Both the position numbers and the translations under genes were made by a program. Below are positions 23,320-35,677 of a stretch of DNA of 64,000 bases, piece after piece. Source of the stretch: Dactylis glomerata (taxonomy: Eukaryota > Streptophyta > Magnoliopsida > Poales > Poaceae); contig QXEO01001827.1 in NCBI GenBank assembly GCA_007115705.1, forward strand, positions 62,001 through 126,000. The letters are read 5' to 3'. The notes beneath the pieces are model-generated. The model worked only from the letters and a program-made list of their open reading frames with translations. It was not told where the DNA came from and did not search any database. How positions within the stretch are numbered: position 1 is the stretch's first letter; every line of letters begins with the position of its first letter.

Positions 23320-26300
23320 TCTCCCCCCCTTCAAAAGGCGTCGACCTCGATGCTCCAAGGTCATCTCCATCATATGGTGATAAATCAGCAACGTTGAAAC
23401 TGTTGCTAACACCACCGAACTCAGCAATAGGAATATCAATCGAGTAGGCATTATCATTGATCTTTGCAAGCACTCTATAGGGACCAGCACCTCGGGGCCT
23501 CAACTTGGGACGCCTAAGCAAAGGAAATCTGTCCTTGCGCAGGTGCACCCATACCATATCTCCGGGCTAAAAAAGAACCTACTTTCTTGACTTGTTGCGA
23601 GCAGCAGCAGTATTCTTCCCTTTCTTCTCAATAGCCTCTCGAGTCTTCTCATGAATTTTCTTCACAAAATCAGCTCTCTTTGATGCCTCCATATTAACTC
23701 TCTCATGCAATGGAAGAGGCAACAAATCTAGTGGTGTAATAGGTTTGAAGCCATACACCACCTCAAACGGACAAAGCTGAGTAGTAGAATGTACCGCCCT
23801 GTTGTATGCAAACTCCACATGCGGCAAACAATCTTCCCACTCCCGCAGATTTTTCTTGATCATTGTCATCAGCAACTGTGACAAAGTTTGATTCACCACC
23901 TCGGTCTGGCCGTCAGTTTGGGGATGACATGTAGTGCTGAACAGCAGCTTCGTTCCTAGCTTTCCCCATAAGGTCTTCTTCCAGAAGTAGCTCATGAACT
24001 TGACGTCCCTGTCAGAAACAATAGTCTTGGGCACTCCATGCAAGCGTACAATATACCTGAAAAACAGGTTAGCTACATGCGATGTATCGTCGCTCTTATG
24101 ACATGCAATAAAGTGTGCCATCTTAGAGAATCTATCCACTACCACAAATATAGAATGATGACCATGTTTAGTTTTTGGCAATCCGAGCACAAAATCCATA
24201 CTAATATCTTCCCATGGTGTAATAGGTGCAGGTAGTGGTGTATACAAACCATGAGGCTTCAGCTTGGACTTGGATGTGTTGCACACAATGTAGCGCCGCA
24301 CATACCTATCCACATCATGCCTCATCCTGGGCCAAAAGAAGTGATCAGCTAGCATGAGTAATATCTTCTCACGCCCAAAGTGACCCATCAAACCTCCAGC
24401 ATGTGATTCCTGCAATAAGAGCAAACGCAAAGACGACTCCAGAACACATAGTTTGTATGCTCGAAAAAGAAACCCATCATGTATGTGATATTTTTCCCAA
24501 GCGTTTTTCACAGCACACAAATGGTATGGTTCAGCAAAATCATGATCAGTTGCATAAAGCTCACAAATACTCTGTAAACCAGGAATATTAATATCAAGTT
24601 GTGTCAATAACATATTCTTCCTAGATAGAGCATCAGCAACCACATTATCTTTTCCCTTCTTATGTTTCATGATGTATGGAAAAGATTCAATAAACTCAAC
24701 CCACTTAGCGAGACGCCTATGCAGGTTGGATTGTGCTTTCAAATATTTCAAAGCTTCATGATCAGAATGTATGATAAATTCTTTTGGCCACAAATAATGT
24801 TGCTAAACCTCAAGAACTCTAACAAGTGCATACAATTCTTTATCATAAATAGGATAATTCAGCCTAGCACCAGATAATTTCTCAGAAAAATAAGCTATAG
24901 GATGACCCTCTTGCATCAAAACGCCACCTATGCCTATACCACTAGCATCACATTCAACTTCAAATTGCTTTGAAAAATCAGGCAATGCAAGTAAAGGTGC
25001 AGAAGTAAGCAAACGTTTCAATTCATCAAATGCATGATCTTGGGCTGCGCCCCACACAAAAGGAACACCTTTCTTCGTTAACTCATTTAATGGTGCAGCA
25101 ATAGTACTAAAGTCTTTCACAAAACGGCGATAGAAACCAGCAAGACCGTGAAAACTTCGTACTTGACTAACATTCATGGGAGTAGGCCAATCTTGAATAG
25201 TAGCAATTTTAGATTGATCTACCTCTACTCCATGCTTAGAAACAACATAACCCAGAAATATGACCTTATCTTTTGCAAATGTACACTTCTCAAGATTAGC
25301 ATACAATTTATAATCACGCAGCACTTGCAAAACTTGTCTAATATGAGCACAGTGTTCAGTTTCATTGCGGCTGTAAATAAGTATATCATCAAAATAGACA
25401 ACCACAAAACGACCAATGAACTCTCTCAAAACATGATTCATTAAGCGCATGAATGTACTAGGTGCATTAGTAAGACCAAAAGGCATGACTAGCCACTCAT
25501 ATAAACCAAATTTAGTTTTGAAAGCAGTTTTCCATTCATCTCCTTCTTTCATGCAAATTTGATGGTAACCACTACGCAAATCAATTTTAGAGAAAACAGC
25601 AGCACCACTCAATTCATCTAACATATCCTCGAGACGGGGAATAGGGTGACAATATCGAATAGTAATGTTGTTTATAGCTCTACAATCGATGCACATGCGC
25701 CATGTACCATCTTTCTTAGGCACCAATATAACAGGAACAGCACAAGGACTAAGAGAGACACGAATGTACCCTTTATCCAGAAGAGCTTGCACTTGTGCTT
25801 GTATCTCCTTCGTTTCATCGGGATTGGTCCTGTAGGGGGCGTGGTTGGGCAAGGAGGCGCCAGGGATCAAGTCGATCTGGTGCTCGATGCCTCGTAATGG
25901 TGGCAGCCCAGCAGGTACCTTCGCCGGAAAAACATCATCAAAGTCCTGCAAAACAGTTGAGACACCAAGAGAAACAGGTTGCATATCGTTAGAAACTAAG
26001 ACCTCGCCCTTGTACATGAGCATAAGAGGCATGGCTGTAGGATCCTCACTAAATTCTCTCATGTCTTCTTTGGTGGCTAAAACTAACAGGTTGGGCACTC
26101 CCTCACTTTTTGTTATATCACTCACGGCTGTTACATTATCTCGTGGAGGTGGCTGTTCGAGTTTCACTTCAGTCTTCTGACGAGATTCATTAACAATTTG
26201 CTGCGGTGACATAGGTAGTAGGTTGATTTTCTTGCCCTTGAACTCCAAGTGATAAGTATTGGCTCGACCATTGTGTTGCACATGTCGATCATAAAGCCAT

Positions 26301-27949
26301 GGCCGACCCAACAAGAGATGACAAACCGTCATAGGAACCACATCAAAATATATAGAATCCTTGTATGGCCCTATCTCAAAGTTCACACGTACCATGTAGT
26401 TTACCTTTATCTCACCATTGTCACTTAACCACTGAATATAATATGGGTTAGGATGAGGTAAATATTTCAAACCTAGCTTGGCACATAACTCCTTACTAGC
26501 GAAATTGCGACAGCTTCCGCCATCAATGATCACCTTGCAAGCATTATTGGGACCAACTAGTGCCTTGGTTTGAAACAGGTTGCAGCGCTGAGAATCAATA
26601 TTGGGCTGCACACTCAACGTACGTGGAGAGACAACAATAATAGGAGAAGAGTCAGCATAAGCATCTTCACCTTCATCATCAGAAGCAAACGGATCAACAT
26701 CTTCTCCAGTCTCATATCCGTTCTCAGTAACCACTATCACTTTGTTGTTGGGACAATCTCTTTTAAAGTGCCCCTTGCCGCCACACGTATGACATAGTTT
26801 CTCAGTAGCACGAGTCACGGAGGCACTCGAACTAGAACTAGCTGCTGGTGTGGTAGCGGGACGTCTGTACTGAGCTCCAGAGGTCGCTGGCCTAATGGAC
26901 GAGGAGGGGCGAGTAGGAGTCCCCTCAAGTGGCGCTGGGGCAGGGCTAGAAGGCGCCCTAGCAGTGTATTGACTGGCAGGTGAAAAGCGAGATTTTTGTT
27001 GCGCCTCTTCAGCAAGCTGTGCCTCAGCCTCCATAGCATGGTGAAGCAACGGATTCATATCATTGTAAGTATGATGTCGGACGATGTTCTTGATAGGAAG
27101 TCTGAGTCCATGCAAAAACCATTGCATAGTCATCTGACTAGACTCTTGAACTCGCGATCGCTGCATCAACAGTTCCATCTCCTTGTAATAAGCATCAACT
27201 GTCAAAAATCCTTGCTTCAGCTGTGTCAATCTATCAAAAACTAAACGCAAATAATTGGTGGGTACAAAATGAGCTTGCATGATTTCCTTCATCTCTGTCC
27301 ATCGCAAAACAGGAAGCTCATGAGCTGCTCGTTGTTGTGACAGAATATTATCCCACCAACGCAGGGCATAACCATCAAATTCTGAGGATGCAAGTTTGAT
27401 CTTCTTATCTTCAGTGTAAGCATGCAAATGCCACAGGTTGTCGATCTTGAGCTCCCAAGTGAGGTAATCCTCCACATCACCTTCACCATCAAATCTGGGT
27501 ATCGAGAACTTTGGCTTCCCTAGAAAATCATCCTCAGCAGGTATTACACGTCGGGCACCAAGCACATGTGGGGGCCGACCATGTTGTCCAAGACCATGCC
27601 CATGAGCATTGGGGCCTAGTAGATTGGCATTGTCATGGACACTGTCATCATCAGTAAAGTCAGCAGCAGGCTACATAGGCGGTGGTACTATGGGTCGACG
27701 CAGCTCCGCTAGGGATTGGTTCAACTAATCAATGCTGTTCTGGAAAGTAGTGAATTGAGCTTGCATAGCTTGAACAGTATCTGTGGTGCCTTGCACTTTG
27801 AACTGGAGTTGCTGATGTGCAGTCACAGCGTCGGCAGTAGAGGGATCCAACACCCCCTCCAAATGAGTCCGCAGTCCAACAAAGTCTGTCCAAACCACCG
27901 GTGTATCCCCATCTTTTTCCTGCATCACATCATAGCCACTAGTAGACAT
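23180..27949 (-). pseudogene. gag-pol: gag-pol polyprotein of element B, one frame with five in-frame TAG stops
   Basis: Reads down from ATG 27947-27949 (MSTSGYDVMQEKDGD), matching the gag start of element C. Stops, all TAG: 27725-27727, 27671-27673, 24803-24805, 23579-23581, 23567-23569. Domains: gag; CCHC knuckle CHTCGGKGHFKRDC near residue 386; protease IIDGGSCRNFAS; RT with YFDDILIYS near 854; RNase H VECDASGIGIGG; integrase with MDFVLGLPK, VSDRD and TDGQTEVVNQ. The integrase zinc finger has Tyr (codon 24290-24292) where element A has its first Cys. At the junction with the 3' LTR a run of seven G in the purine tract throws the frame out, so the usual LTR-encoded tail is replaced by 46 unrelated residues ending at 23180. 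Confidence 0.9.
23320..23331 (-). other. polypurine tract of element B
   Basis: On the minus strand AAGGGGGGGAGA directly before the 3' LTR. Confidence 0.8.
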
Positions 27950-29332
27950 GATTAGTAGATTAGTGCATGAAATCAAAAATGTGTGGTGCCTCTCACAACT
28001 CACTCAAAAACTGACAAGAAGAGTAATCTTACCGTTCCAAAGTGAATAGTAGTGCGTACCAGAACAAAGTATCAAGCTCATGCACGGATGTGATGAAGTG
28101 AATACCGAGGGTATAAGAGCGATCACACGACAAACCAGGAATATATGGTGGAGCTGTAGGTATGGTATCCTAAGTACACCGCAAATAAGTCCTAGTGCTG
28201 ATCGTATGTCAAGACCCACGAAACACACACGGTGGAGATAAACAAGGAAAAGCAACTCTGAAAAAGAGCTCAAGAGATATAAGTGACAACGCATAGTAGC
28301 TCGTGTTGCAATGCACAAGAGAGACGCTAGCACTGGCTCGATGAACAGGCACAAGATTGCGCACACGGCAGCAGCCTGATGAGCACGAAGTAGCTAGTCT
28401 CATATGGGTAAGCTCCTAACACGATGCTATAGACAGGCTATAGCTAAAGTGATCAAAATCGTGTAGATAGGACGCTATGTGGACACAGTGGTAACACGCT
28501 GTCGCGGTAGAGAAACCGACGAAAAACATGTCACGGCAGAGATATACGACGCCGGAAACGCACGGCAGCGCGACGGCGACGTGAAACAGACAAAGTAGTT
28601 TGTCTCTCTTTTTTTATATAGGTGCGGCATGTGCAGGGACGTCCCCTGTTTTTTTTATTTTTTTTTACTAACTCGAATTTGGGCCTAAAAAGAAGAGGCC
28701 CGAACTGACGCAGGAGGCCAGACGGTCTCCGCGGTCGGGCGAGCGGCCGGGCGCGCGACCCCAGACGTCCTCCGTGCTGAGGCGCGCGAGCGAGCGAGGG
28801 CTCTCGCCTGGGGGCAAACAGCCTCCGCCCCTGGGCGAGCGAGGCGGCGTTTTTTTTAAAACAGCGATCGATGCAGGTGCCGTACTCGATCGTGGCCACG
28901 CTGGACTCCAATGATGGATCCGATCTGCTCGTTTTTGTTTTTCTTGTGAAGGCGGATCGATGGGGGGCTCGTTGGAAGACTCGATGGAGCAGATCAAATC
29001 GATCTCTTGTCCCCAACCGAAACTCCTCCACCTGAAGCTGAAAACTAACACAGCCGCCAACTGCCCGGGAAGAAAAGGAAGATCAACGAGAGACCAAACG
29101 AGATCCAAACCCTATACTATTATGCAGAAAAGATCGAGGACGCTAGACTCCTACAAATGGGAAGAAAAGATACGCAAAAAGACGATCAGCGACTAAAACT
29201 CAAGAACGGTGCAATCTAGGCTATGGCAGAAACTAAGAACCCTAATTTTTTTTGGCTTTTTTGGATAGGACTGAAAACAAAAACGAATCGCAGGGATGAA
29301 TTTGTGGATGCTCACCGAGTAAACCGTGGAAA
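27950..29332 (-). other. untranslated leader of element B
   Basis: About 1.4 kb between primer site and gag. Sequence near 28004-28220 is the reverse complement of a clear relative at 63170-63345 in element C, showing shared ancestry. No gene seen; the open frames on both strands lack family resemblance. Confidence 0.6.
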
Positions 29333-29342
29333 TATAATACCA
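29333..29342 (-). other. primer binding site of element B, altered
   Basis: On the minus strand TGGTATTATA, three bases after the 5' LTR, where element C has TGGTATCAGA. Two bases differ from the initiator Met tRNA complement. Confidence 0.75.
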
Positions 29343-29345
29343 AGA

Positions 29346-30297
29346 TGATATGGGGTGGCCCGATCTTCTTGTGAGCGACGCGATGGTGATGATGGCAGCG
29401 GATGATTGTCGGGGATCACTTGGTGTCACCGATGAACTCTCCTCGCTTGAACCCTGATGCCAATGCAACAGCTCTCAAACCCTGTAGGATATTCATGACT
29501 CCACACACTTGCGCACGTAGCCGTCGACCACGAAACGGTAGTTTGCAATCTACTGATTCCCAATGGAACAACAGATCACACTAAACTTGCAGCAGTATAA
29601 CACCAAATCCAGATGAATTGGTGCAGAGGAATTCAGATGAATGCTTACAGCAGTTCAACGAAGTGTTCTTTAGTCTAAACGTGGTCTAACCCTAATTGAG
29701 GGGGCGCCCAGGGCTACTTATAGGTGGCCGGGCATCCTCAGCAAAGACCTGGCCCAAAACATGCCTGGTTTGGGCCCAAACTGACTCGGTTCGACTCAAA
29801 CGGGTACATATCGACCCATATATGGGTTCGGCCTAATTTTAGCATGCAGGCCATGTGTGTAGCGCGCCTTAGACGTGTAGACATCGTGTCGTAGGCAGTC
29901 CTAGTGCGCCATCACATGCTCGTGCTCATCCAGACTTGATCTCCATCACGTGGTGATGTCCTCCATGCTTGTGGCACCGGCCTCCCTCTCCTCCCTCGCG
30001 CTCTCTTGCTTGATCACCACGTCATGCTCCATATGCTGCATGTCCTCGCTCCCTCGAACCCCTTCTTCTCCAATGAACCTGATCATACGTATGAACAAAG
30101 ACTTAGGCTGTATAAAATTCTCATTACAATAAATATCAGATTCAGCAAGGAGTGAGTTCACCTGCTATTGTAACAACTTAGCATGGGCTCGAGTAATTGG
30201 TCCAATCCTAATCTTGTCATTGGACTTATCTTGATCAGCAACAATAGGATCATCAATAGTAGGTGGAGATGGCTGTGTAGTAGGGATGCCCTCATCA
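29346..30297 (-). repeat. 5' LTR of element B
   Basis: 952 bp, same ends as the 3' copy. Palindrome CCCATATATGGG at 29815-29826. Minus-strand CACCTATAAG at about 29716-29725 is a probable TATA box. Confidence 0.92.
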
Positions 30298-30302
30298 CCA
30301 GG

Positions 30303-30970
30303 AAGAATGGAGTCTCCCCGGTAGGCTTGGTGGCTGTGGTACGAATGGACCATAAGATGGATTGGAGGTTGTCGAACCATTTCTTGCTGTAGGCCTCGAG
30401 TTTAGCGTTGAAGCTTCTCATTTTGAGGCCCTTGAGGACCTCGGTGTTGGCGCGCTCAGCTTGGCCATTGGTCCTAGGATGAGCGACGGAGGCGAAGCAG
30501 ATCTTGATGTCGGCCGATGCGCAGTACTCCCGGAATAGTCCGTTGGTGAACTGACTGCCGTTGTCGGTGATGATGCAGTTAGGCACACCAAAATGGCAGA
30601 CCTGCCCACAGATGAACTTGACTGCGGACCTGGCCGGAATAGTACACACCGGCTCCACCTCCACCCACTTGGTAAATTTGTCGATGGCGGCGTAAAGGTA
30701 GCGGTAGCCCCCATGTGCTCAAGGGAACGGACCCAGGATGTCCAACCCCCAAACAACGAAGGGCCAAGTGAGCGGGATGGTTTGCAGCTCCTACGCTGGT
30801 TGATGAATTGCTTGGCGTGGAATTGGCATGCCTCGCACCTCTTGACCATTTCAGCCGCGTCCCAGAGCGCTGAAGGCCAGTAAAAGCCGCTGCGATATGC
30901 TTTTGCGGTGAGGGTCGAAGCGGAGGCATGATGCCCACATTCACTGGCGTGGATGTCCTTGAGGAGTTCT
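30303..30970 (-). pseudogene. integrase zinc finger and catalytic core of element D
   Basis: Across two frames the minus strand shows an HHCC finger (ECGHHAS, CEACQFHAKQ near 30830), the first catalytic Asp in WGLDILGPF near 30750, ITDNGSQF with the second near 30560, and NGQAERAN with the Glu near 30450. The frame ends TGETPFFLV at 30303 and resumes at 22367. A frameshift near 30650 breaks it. Integrase would insert the element DNA. Confidence 0.82.
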
Positions 30971-30975
30971 TGGCA

Positions 30976-31937
30976 CTAGTGAGTCAAGATGCACTTTAGA
31001 GCAACGCCATTGGGGCGACGCCGGTACAAGTCACCATCTTTGATGCAGTATCTAGAGGCCTGGCATACTATTCTTTTGGCCTCCGATTCCTCCTTGGGAA
31101 GCTTGCTGCTGATGAGGAAGGCCTTGAGCTCAAGGATCCAATCCACTCCCTCCTGCCTTGCCAGTGCCAGGAGGACACGGTCACCTGAAGATGGCCCGCA
31201 GTCTGGAGCCCCCTGCTCCGGTGGCGGCGGCAAAGTAGGTGGAAGCTCAGATCCCGTCGACGGTGGAGAAGCAGATGGCTTGAAGAGGCACTCCTCAACG
31301 ACCCCAGCCAGCTGCGCCAGGCGATGAGAGGCGTGCTTAGCGATTTCATCTGCCTTCGCATTCTCCCCTCGGGGAATGTGTTTTAATTCTAGGCCTTTGA
31401 AGCGTTTTTCCATCTTTCGATGTTCTTCAAGATAAGCCGCCATGTGCTCATCTTTTGGAGTGTAGCTCTTGTTGGAGAAGTTCACGACCAACTGCGAATC
31501 TCCCTTGACGATGAGGCGTCTGAGCCCAAAGCGTTCACTGCCCTTAGGCCAGCGAGTACTCCTTCATATTCCGCAATATTGTTGGAGACCTTATGCTCTG
31601 GCTTGAAACAGAGCTGAATGGCGTAGAAGAGCTTGTCCCCAAATGGAGAGGTGAGGACGGCCCTAGCCCCTGCGCCGGGAAGGTTGAAGGCGCCATCAAA
31701 GTGCATGACCCAAAGACCTGGGGCCTCTTCTCCGGGAAGCGTAGATTCCACCTCAGGAGGCTCGTCCGCGAATGGATCACTCCATTCGATGGTGAACTCA
31801 GCTAAAGCTTTACTGTTGATTACCCTGGTGGTTTCGAAGGAGATCTCGAATGGCTGAAGCTCCACAGCCCACTCTGCCACCATCCCGGTGACGTTTGGGT
31901 TGCGTAGGATTGTCTCCAGTGGCCGATCAGTGACCAC
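30976..31937 (-). pseudogene. second (archaeal-type) RNase H of element D
   Basis: Minus-strand pieces 31937-31482 and 31491-30976 carry VMHFDGAF, NNIAEYEG, a VVNF segment and GENAKADEIAKHA, the four acidic motifs of a cellular-type RNase H with the spacing seen in Tat-lineage gypsy elements. A frameshift lies near 31485. The extra domain follows the degenerate retroviral-type RNase H at the end of RT. Confidence 0.75.
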
Positions 31938-33175
31938 CTTGATCGGGTGGCCCTGGAAGTAGTGACGTAGTTTCCTTGAAGATCAGCAGGGTGTAGAGCA
32001 GCTTCTGCTGCATGGTGTAGCACTCCCGTGCGTTGTGCAGTATAGTGATGATGAAGTACATGGTCTTCTGTACTTTAGTCATGTCTTCGGGAGTTTTCTC
32101 TTCGTGAAGCTCAGGAGCATCGCTCTGAGGGAGCGGCTTGGTCGGCGTAGGTGCAGCAGGTGGCTCCTCACGAGGAGAAGCGGGGATTACAACCTCTCCC
32201 TCAGGAGGAGCCCCCGGGCATGGAGGATTGACTTTCTCTTTAGCGATTACCTGAGCGTCCTGCTCTGCGACAAGTACGGCGCTTGTGGTTCTTGGGGTCG
32301 CCGCGATGTAGAGATGCAAGGGCTCGCGGAACGTTGGGGCGACTATGATCGGCGGGCTTGTGAGATACCTCTTCATCTCGGCGAAGGCCTTGTCAGCTTC
32401 CGGAGTCCACTCGAACTTCCCAGTGCACTTCATGAGCTTGAAGGAAGGCATGACCTTTTCTCCACTCCTCGCAATGAAGCGCCCCAGGGCCGCCATGCAT
32501 CCCGCGAGGCGCTGCATCTCCTTAAGGTTGCGCGGAGGACGCATTTCTTCGATGGCCTTGACCTTGTCAGGGTTCGCCTCTATCCCGCGATGAGACATGA
32601 GGAACCCCAACAACTTGCCCAACGGTACGCCAAAGGCGCACTTGGCGGGGTTGAGCTTGATGTTTACCTTTCTCAGGTTGATGAACATTTCCTCTAGGTC
32701 TTCAATGAAGGTACGACCCTCATGGGTTTTGACGACGATGTCATCGACATAAGCTTCCGCATTCTTTCCCATCTGAGCTCCCCAAGGCCTTGTGCATGAG
32801 CCTTTGGAAAGTTGCTCCCGCGTTCTTCAGGCCGAAGGGCATGCAGACGTAGTAGTACACACCACAAGGTGTGATGAGGGCAGTCTTTTCCTCGTCCTCC
32901 TTTGCCATCTTGATTTGACGATAGCCGGAGAATGCATCCAAGAAGCAAAGGAGGTCATAGCCTACGGTGGAGTCGATGATCTGATCTATCCTTGGGAGCG
33001 GGTAAGGATCCTTAGGACAGGCCTTGTTGAGACTAGTAAAGTCTACGCAGAGACGCCCACTGCCATTAGCTTTTGGCACGACCACCGGATTAGCAATCCA
33101 CGTGGGGTGAGCTACCTCGCGTATCAACTTGGCCTTCTTTAGCTTCTCAATCTCTTAGACGATGAAGTCTTGTGT
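31927..33175 (-). pseudogene. reverse transcriptase and first RNase H of element D
   Basis: 33127-32741 holds VDFTSLNKACPKDPYPLP, FSGYRQIKM and MPFGLKNAGATFQRLM; after a frameshift 32772-31927 holds the catalytic YVDDIVVKT, the thumb and connection (CAFGV, GRFIARSGEK), and a decayed RNase H (LYIAATPRTTSAVL). The LNKACPKDPYPLP version of the fingers is typical of Tat and Athila relatives. Catalytic YVDD is intact but the gene is shifted. Confidence 0.85.
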
Positions 33176-33420
33176 CTCTTGTGCTTGCTTCCTTGTCTTT
33201 GGCTTCACTGGGTGTGCGTGAGGGCACACGGCTAAGTGGTGCTCAATCACCTCCCTGGGGACGCCGGGCATATCTGACATAGTCCAAGCGAACATGTCAG
33301 AGTTTCCCGCAGGAAGGTGACGAGCGCACTTTCCTATTTGGGGGAAAGCCCTATCCCGATGGTGACGAAGTTCTCACAGCCCCTAGCTTGGAGTGGGACC
33401 TTCTTTGTAGCAGAGCGCTC

Positions 33421-34428
33421 TTAGGTAAACTGGGGCCTCCTCCCTGAGGGTATCACAGCTTCCCCAATGCTCATGTCTAGCATCGGATGGACCAGATCCT
33501 CACTTGGCGCGGTCGACGCAGATGTGGCAAACTTCTTCCCTGAGAAGCCCGGCGTAAGGGGCTTGAGATAGGCCTTCTTGGCAGGAGCTCGCTCTTGCGA
33601 CACGAGCTGCTTCTTTCTCGCGAGGTCACCTGAGTGTTCCAACAGATCTTCATCGGCGGGGAACATGGTGGCAGCCTCACGGTAGACGTGCTCTACGGAG
33701 CGAAGAGCATCTTTCTCATTGCAGCGCACGGTGATCGTGCCGTTGGCGCTAGGAATCTTGAGGATGTTGAAGCTGTGGTGCGTAGCCGCCATAAACCTCG
33801 CTAAGGCTGGGTAGCCAAGGATGGCATTGTAAGACAGTGCAATGTAAGCGACATCAAAGTTGAGGCTTTCTGTCTTGTAGTTGTCCCTTGTGCCGAAGGT
33901 GACAGGCAGGCACACCTGCCCGATAGGCGTTGTAGATCCTTCCGTTACTCCGAAGAATGGCCGGGTTGGCATGAGCCGATGATACGGCACTTGCATCTTC
34001 TCGAAGAACTCAATAGAGATGATGTTGAGGCCCGCCCCTCCATCGATGAGAGTGCGGTTGATGGCGATGTTGTCGATTGTGGGCGTGCACAAGAGGAGAA
34101 TTGTGCCCACGGTCCTGGTGGAGACTGGGTGGTCCTCCTCGTTGAAGCCAATCTTGTTAGTAGACCACCTCAGCTTGCGGCTGTTTACGCTTGGTTGTGC
34201 CGCCGCGATTTCTCGCAACATCTGCTTGAAGTGACGATTAGATGAAGGAGCTTGGGCTCCTCCCAGGAGGCAAGCGGCGAAGCCTCGCGGCTCTTGATAG
34301 CCCCCCTGGTTCTCTTCTCGGTGATTGTTTATTGGTGGAGGCAACGGTAGCGGCTCGGGATCTGCATGTGATGGACCGTCGCGGCGGCAACCCTCGTCCC
34401 GGTCATCGTCATGGCGGTCGTCCCTCAA
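33421..34428 (-). pseudogene. protease region of element D
   Basis: 335 codons on the minus strand. Active-site-like TLIDGGAGLNIIS lies near residue 130 and GYPALARFMA about 90 residues later. An Arg/Asp-rich start (MRDDRHDDDRDEG) is the end of gag. The frame closes at 33421 before RT, which is in another frame. DGGA in place of the usual DTG/DSG is a common grass-gypsy variant. Confidence 0.75.
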
Positions 34429-34499
34429 TCCAGTCTTGCCGTAGCTACGGCTACTCCCACGACGCTTGGTGACTCCATTCTCTTCATGAAATTTCTGGA

Positions 34500-35677
34500 C
34501 TACCCAACAATCGTTAGTATTGTGGGTGCCTTCTTGTGGAGGATGTAGTAGCGACGTCGTCCACCCTTATCATGCTCGGAGAGGTCCCGGCAGTGTTCCT
34601 TATGATCAGGCTCTGCCGCGAGGGCAGCAGCCTCCTTACGCTTGGGGTCTTTGGACTTGGACTTTGGGGGAAGCGCCTCCGGCAGGTTGTGCACAAAACG
34701 CCTCTCCTCCTCGGCCTTGGCGCATCTGTCGGTGATCTCGAAGAGCCTGAGCACGTAAGTCAACTCATCGTTCACGGACAGCTTTTCCTTCATCTTGATG
34801 TCGGCAATGCCCATGGAGAACGCGGAGATGACCTCCTCGTTGGAGATCCGAGGGATCTTGTTCCTCATCTGGCTGAAGCGTTGGATGTATTGGCAAAGCG
34901 TTTCGCCCTTGTACTGACGCACCGCCTTGAGATCGTTCTTGGTGGCGGGGCGCTCGTACGTAGGCACAGATCCTTCCATGAAGTCACAGATTCGTGTGGA
35001 AGGTTCATGAGCCAAGTCCGCGGAGCATCCTTGAGGGCCATGGGGAACCAATTGGCCATCACACGCTGATCTCCATGCACGGCCTGAACGGCGACGACGT
35101 AGAGCTGGATGAACTCGACGGGGTTGGAGGACCCATCATAACGCGCGTCGATGTCTGGCCTAAACTTGTCGGGCCAGACTACGTAGCGTTGCTGGCGAGT
35201 GAGAGCAAGACACCTGGGGTTGTAGACGGGCTCCCCGGTGACCTTGACGTTCTTGCCAGCTTCGCCGATGTCGTCGATGGCGCGGTCATGATTTTTGCGG
35301 CGATGCTCGAGGGAGACGCGTGCGTCTTCCGGAGCGCGTTGGACGATTTGGCAGCTGGGCTCCCCGCGCGACAAAGATGCCGCACGGGAAACTGCCTTCT
35401 TGGCCTGAGCGGCCTTCCCATCCCCGACGCCCGGGGCGTGGTGCCTCGCCGACGGATTTGGCTCCCCCCGCACCCTGGGCACCTCCCAAGGCCGGGTCTT
35501 CGTTGGCGATGGCGACAAGCTCGGCGATTCAACTGCGCCACCCCTCACGCCCATCCGCAGTGGGTTGATAGCGCAGCAACTCCTGCGCCATGGCGAGAGC
35601 CTGCGCAGGAGTCAGCTGACTCCCAGAACGAGCGCGAGAAGTAGCAGTGGCGGTGAAAGAGAGCGAAGTCTATGTAT
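34500..35677 (-). pseudogene. gag of element D, main part
   Basis: Two overlapping minus-strand frames (35554-34865 and 35051-34500). Motifs are DARYDGSSNPVEFIQLY, NWFPMALKDAPRTWL, LCQYIQRFSQMRNKIP and ISAFSMGI, the retrotransposon gag (PF03732) pattern. No CCHC knuckle is readable. The N-terminus is at 45668-45534 because element E inserted at 35677/45529. Confidence 0.8.

Larger units (their letters stand above)
22368..30297 (-). mobile_element. LTR retrotransposon B, Ty3/gypsy, CRM-clade-like, minus strand
   Basis: 7930 bp, two 952-bp LTRs (22368-23319 and 29346-30297), exact target duplication CCAGG at 22363-22367 and 30298-30302. It splits D's integrase gene. About 26 LTR differences by eye (2.7 %, about 1 million years at 1.3e-8). 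Leader, primer site and LTR resemble element C at 60867, so B and C are the same or sister families. The gag-pol frame is unshifted but has five TAG stops. Confidence 0.92.

Noticed and set aside
30158..30664. 168-codon minus-strand ORF as one protein
   Set aside because: It runs from D integrase across the D/B junction at 30302/30297 into the B LTR; a chance fusion.
35320..35644. Plus-strand ORFs opposite to D gag as antisense genes
   Set aside because: They mirror a GC-rich gag region and show no domain pattern, unlike the ORF at 18612.
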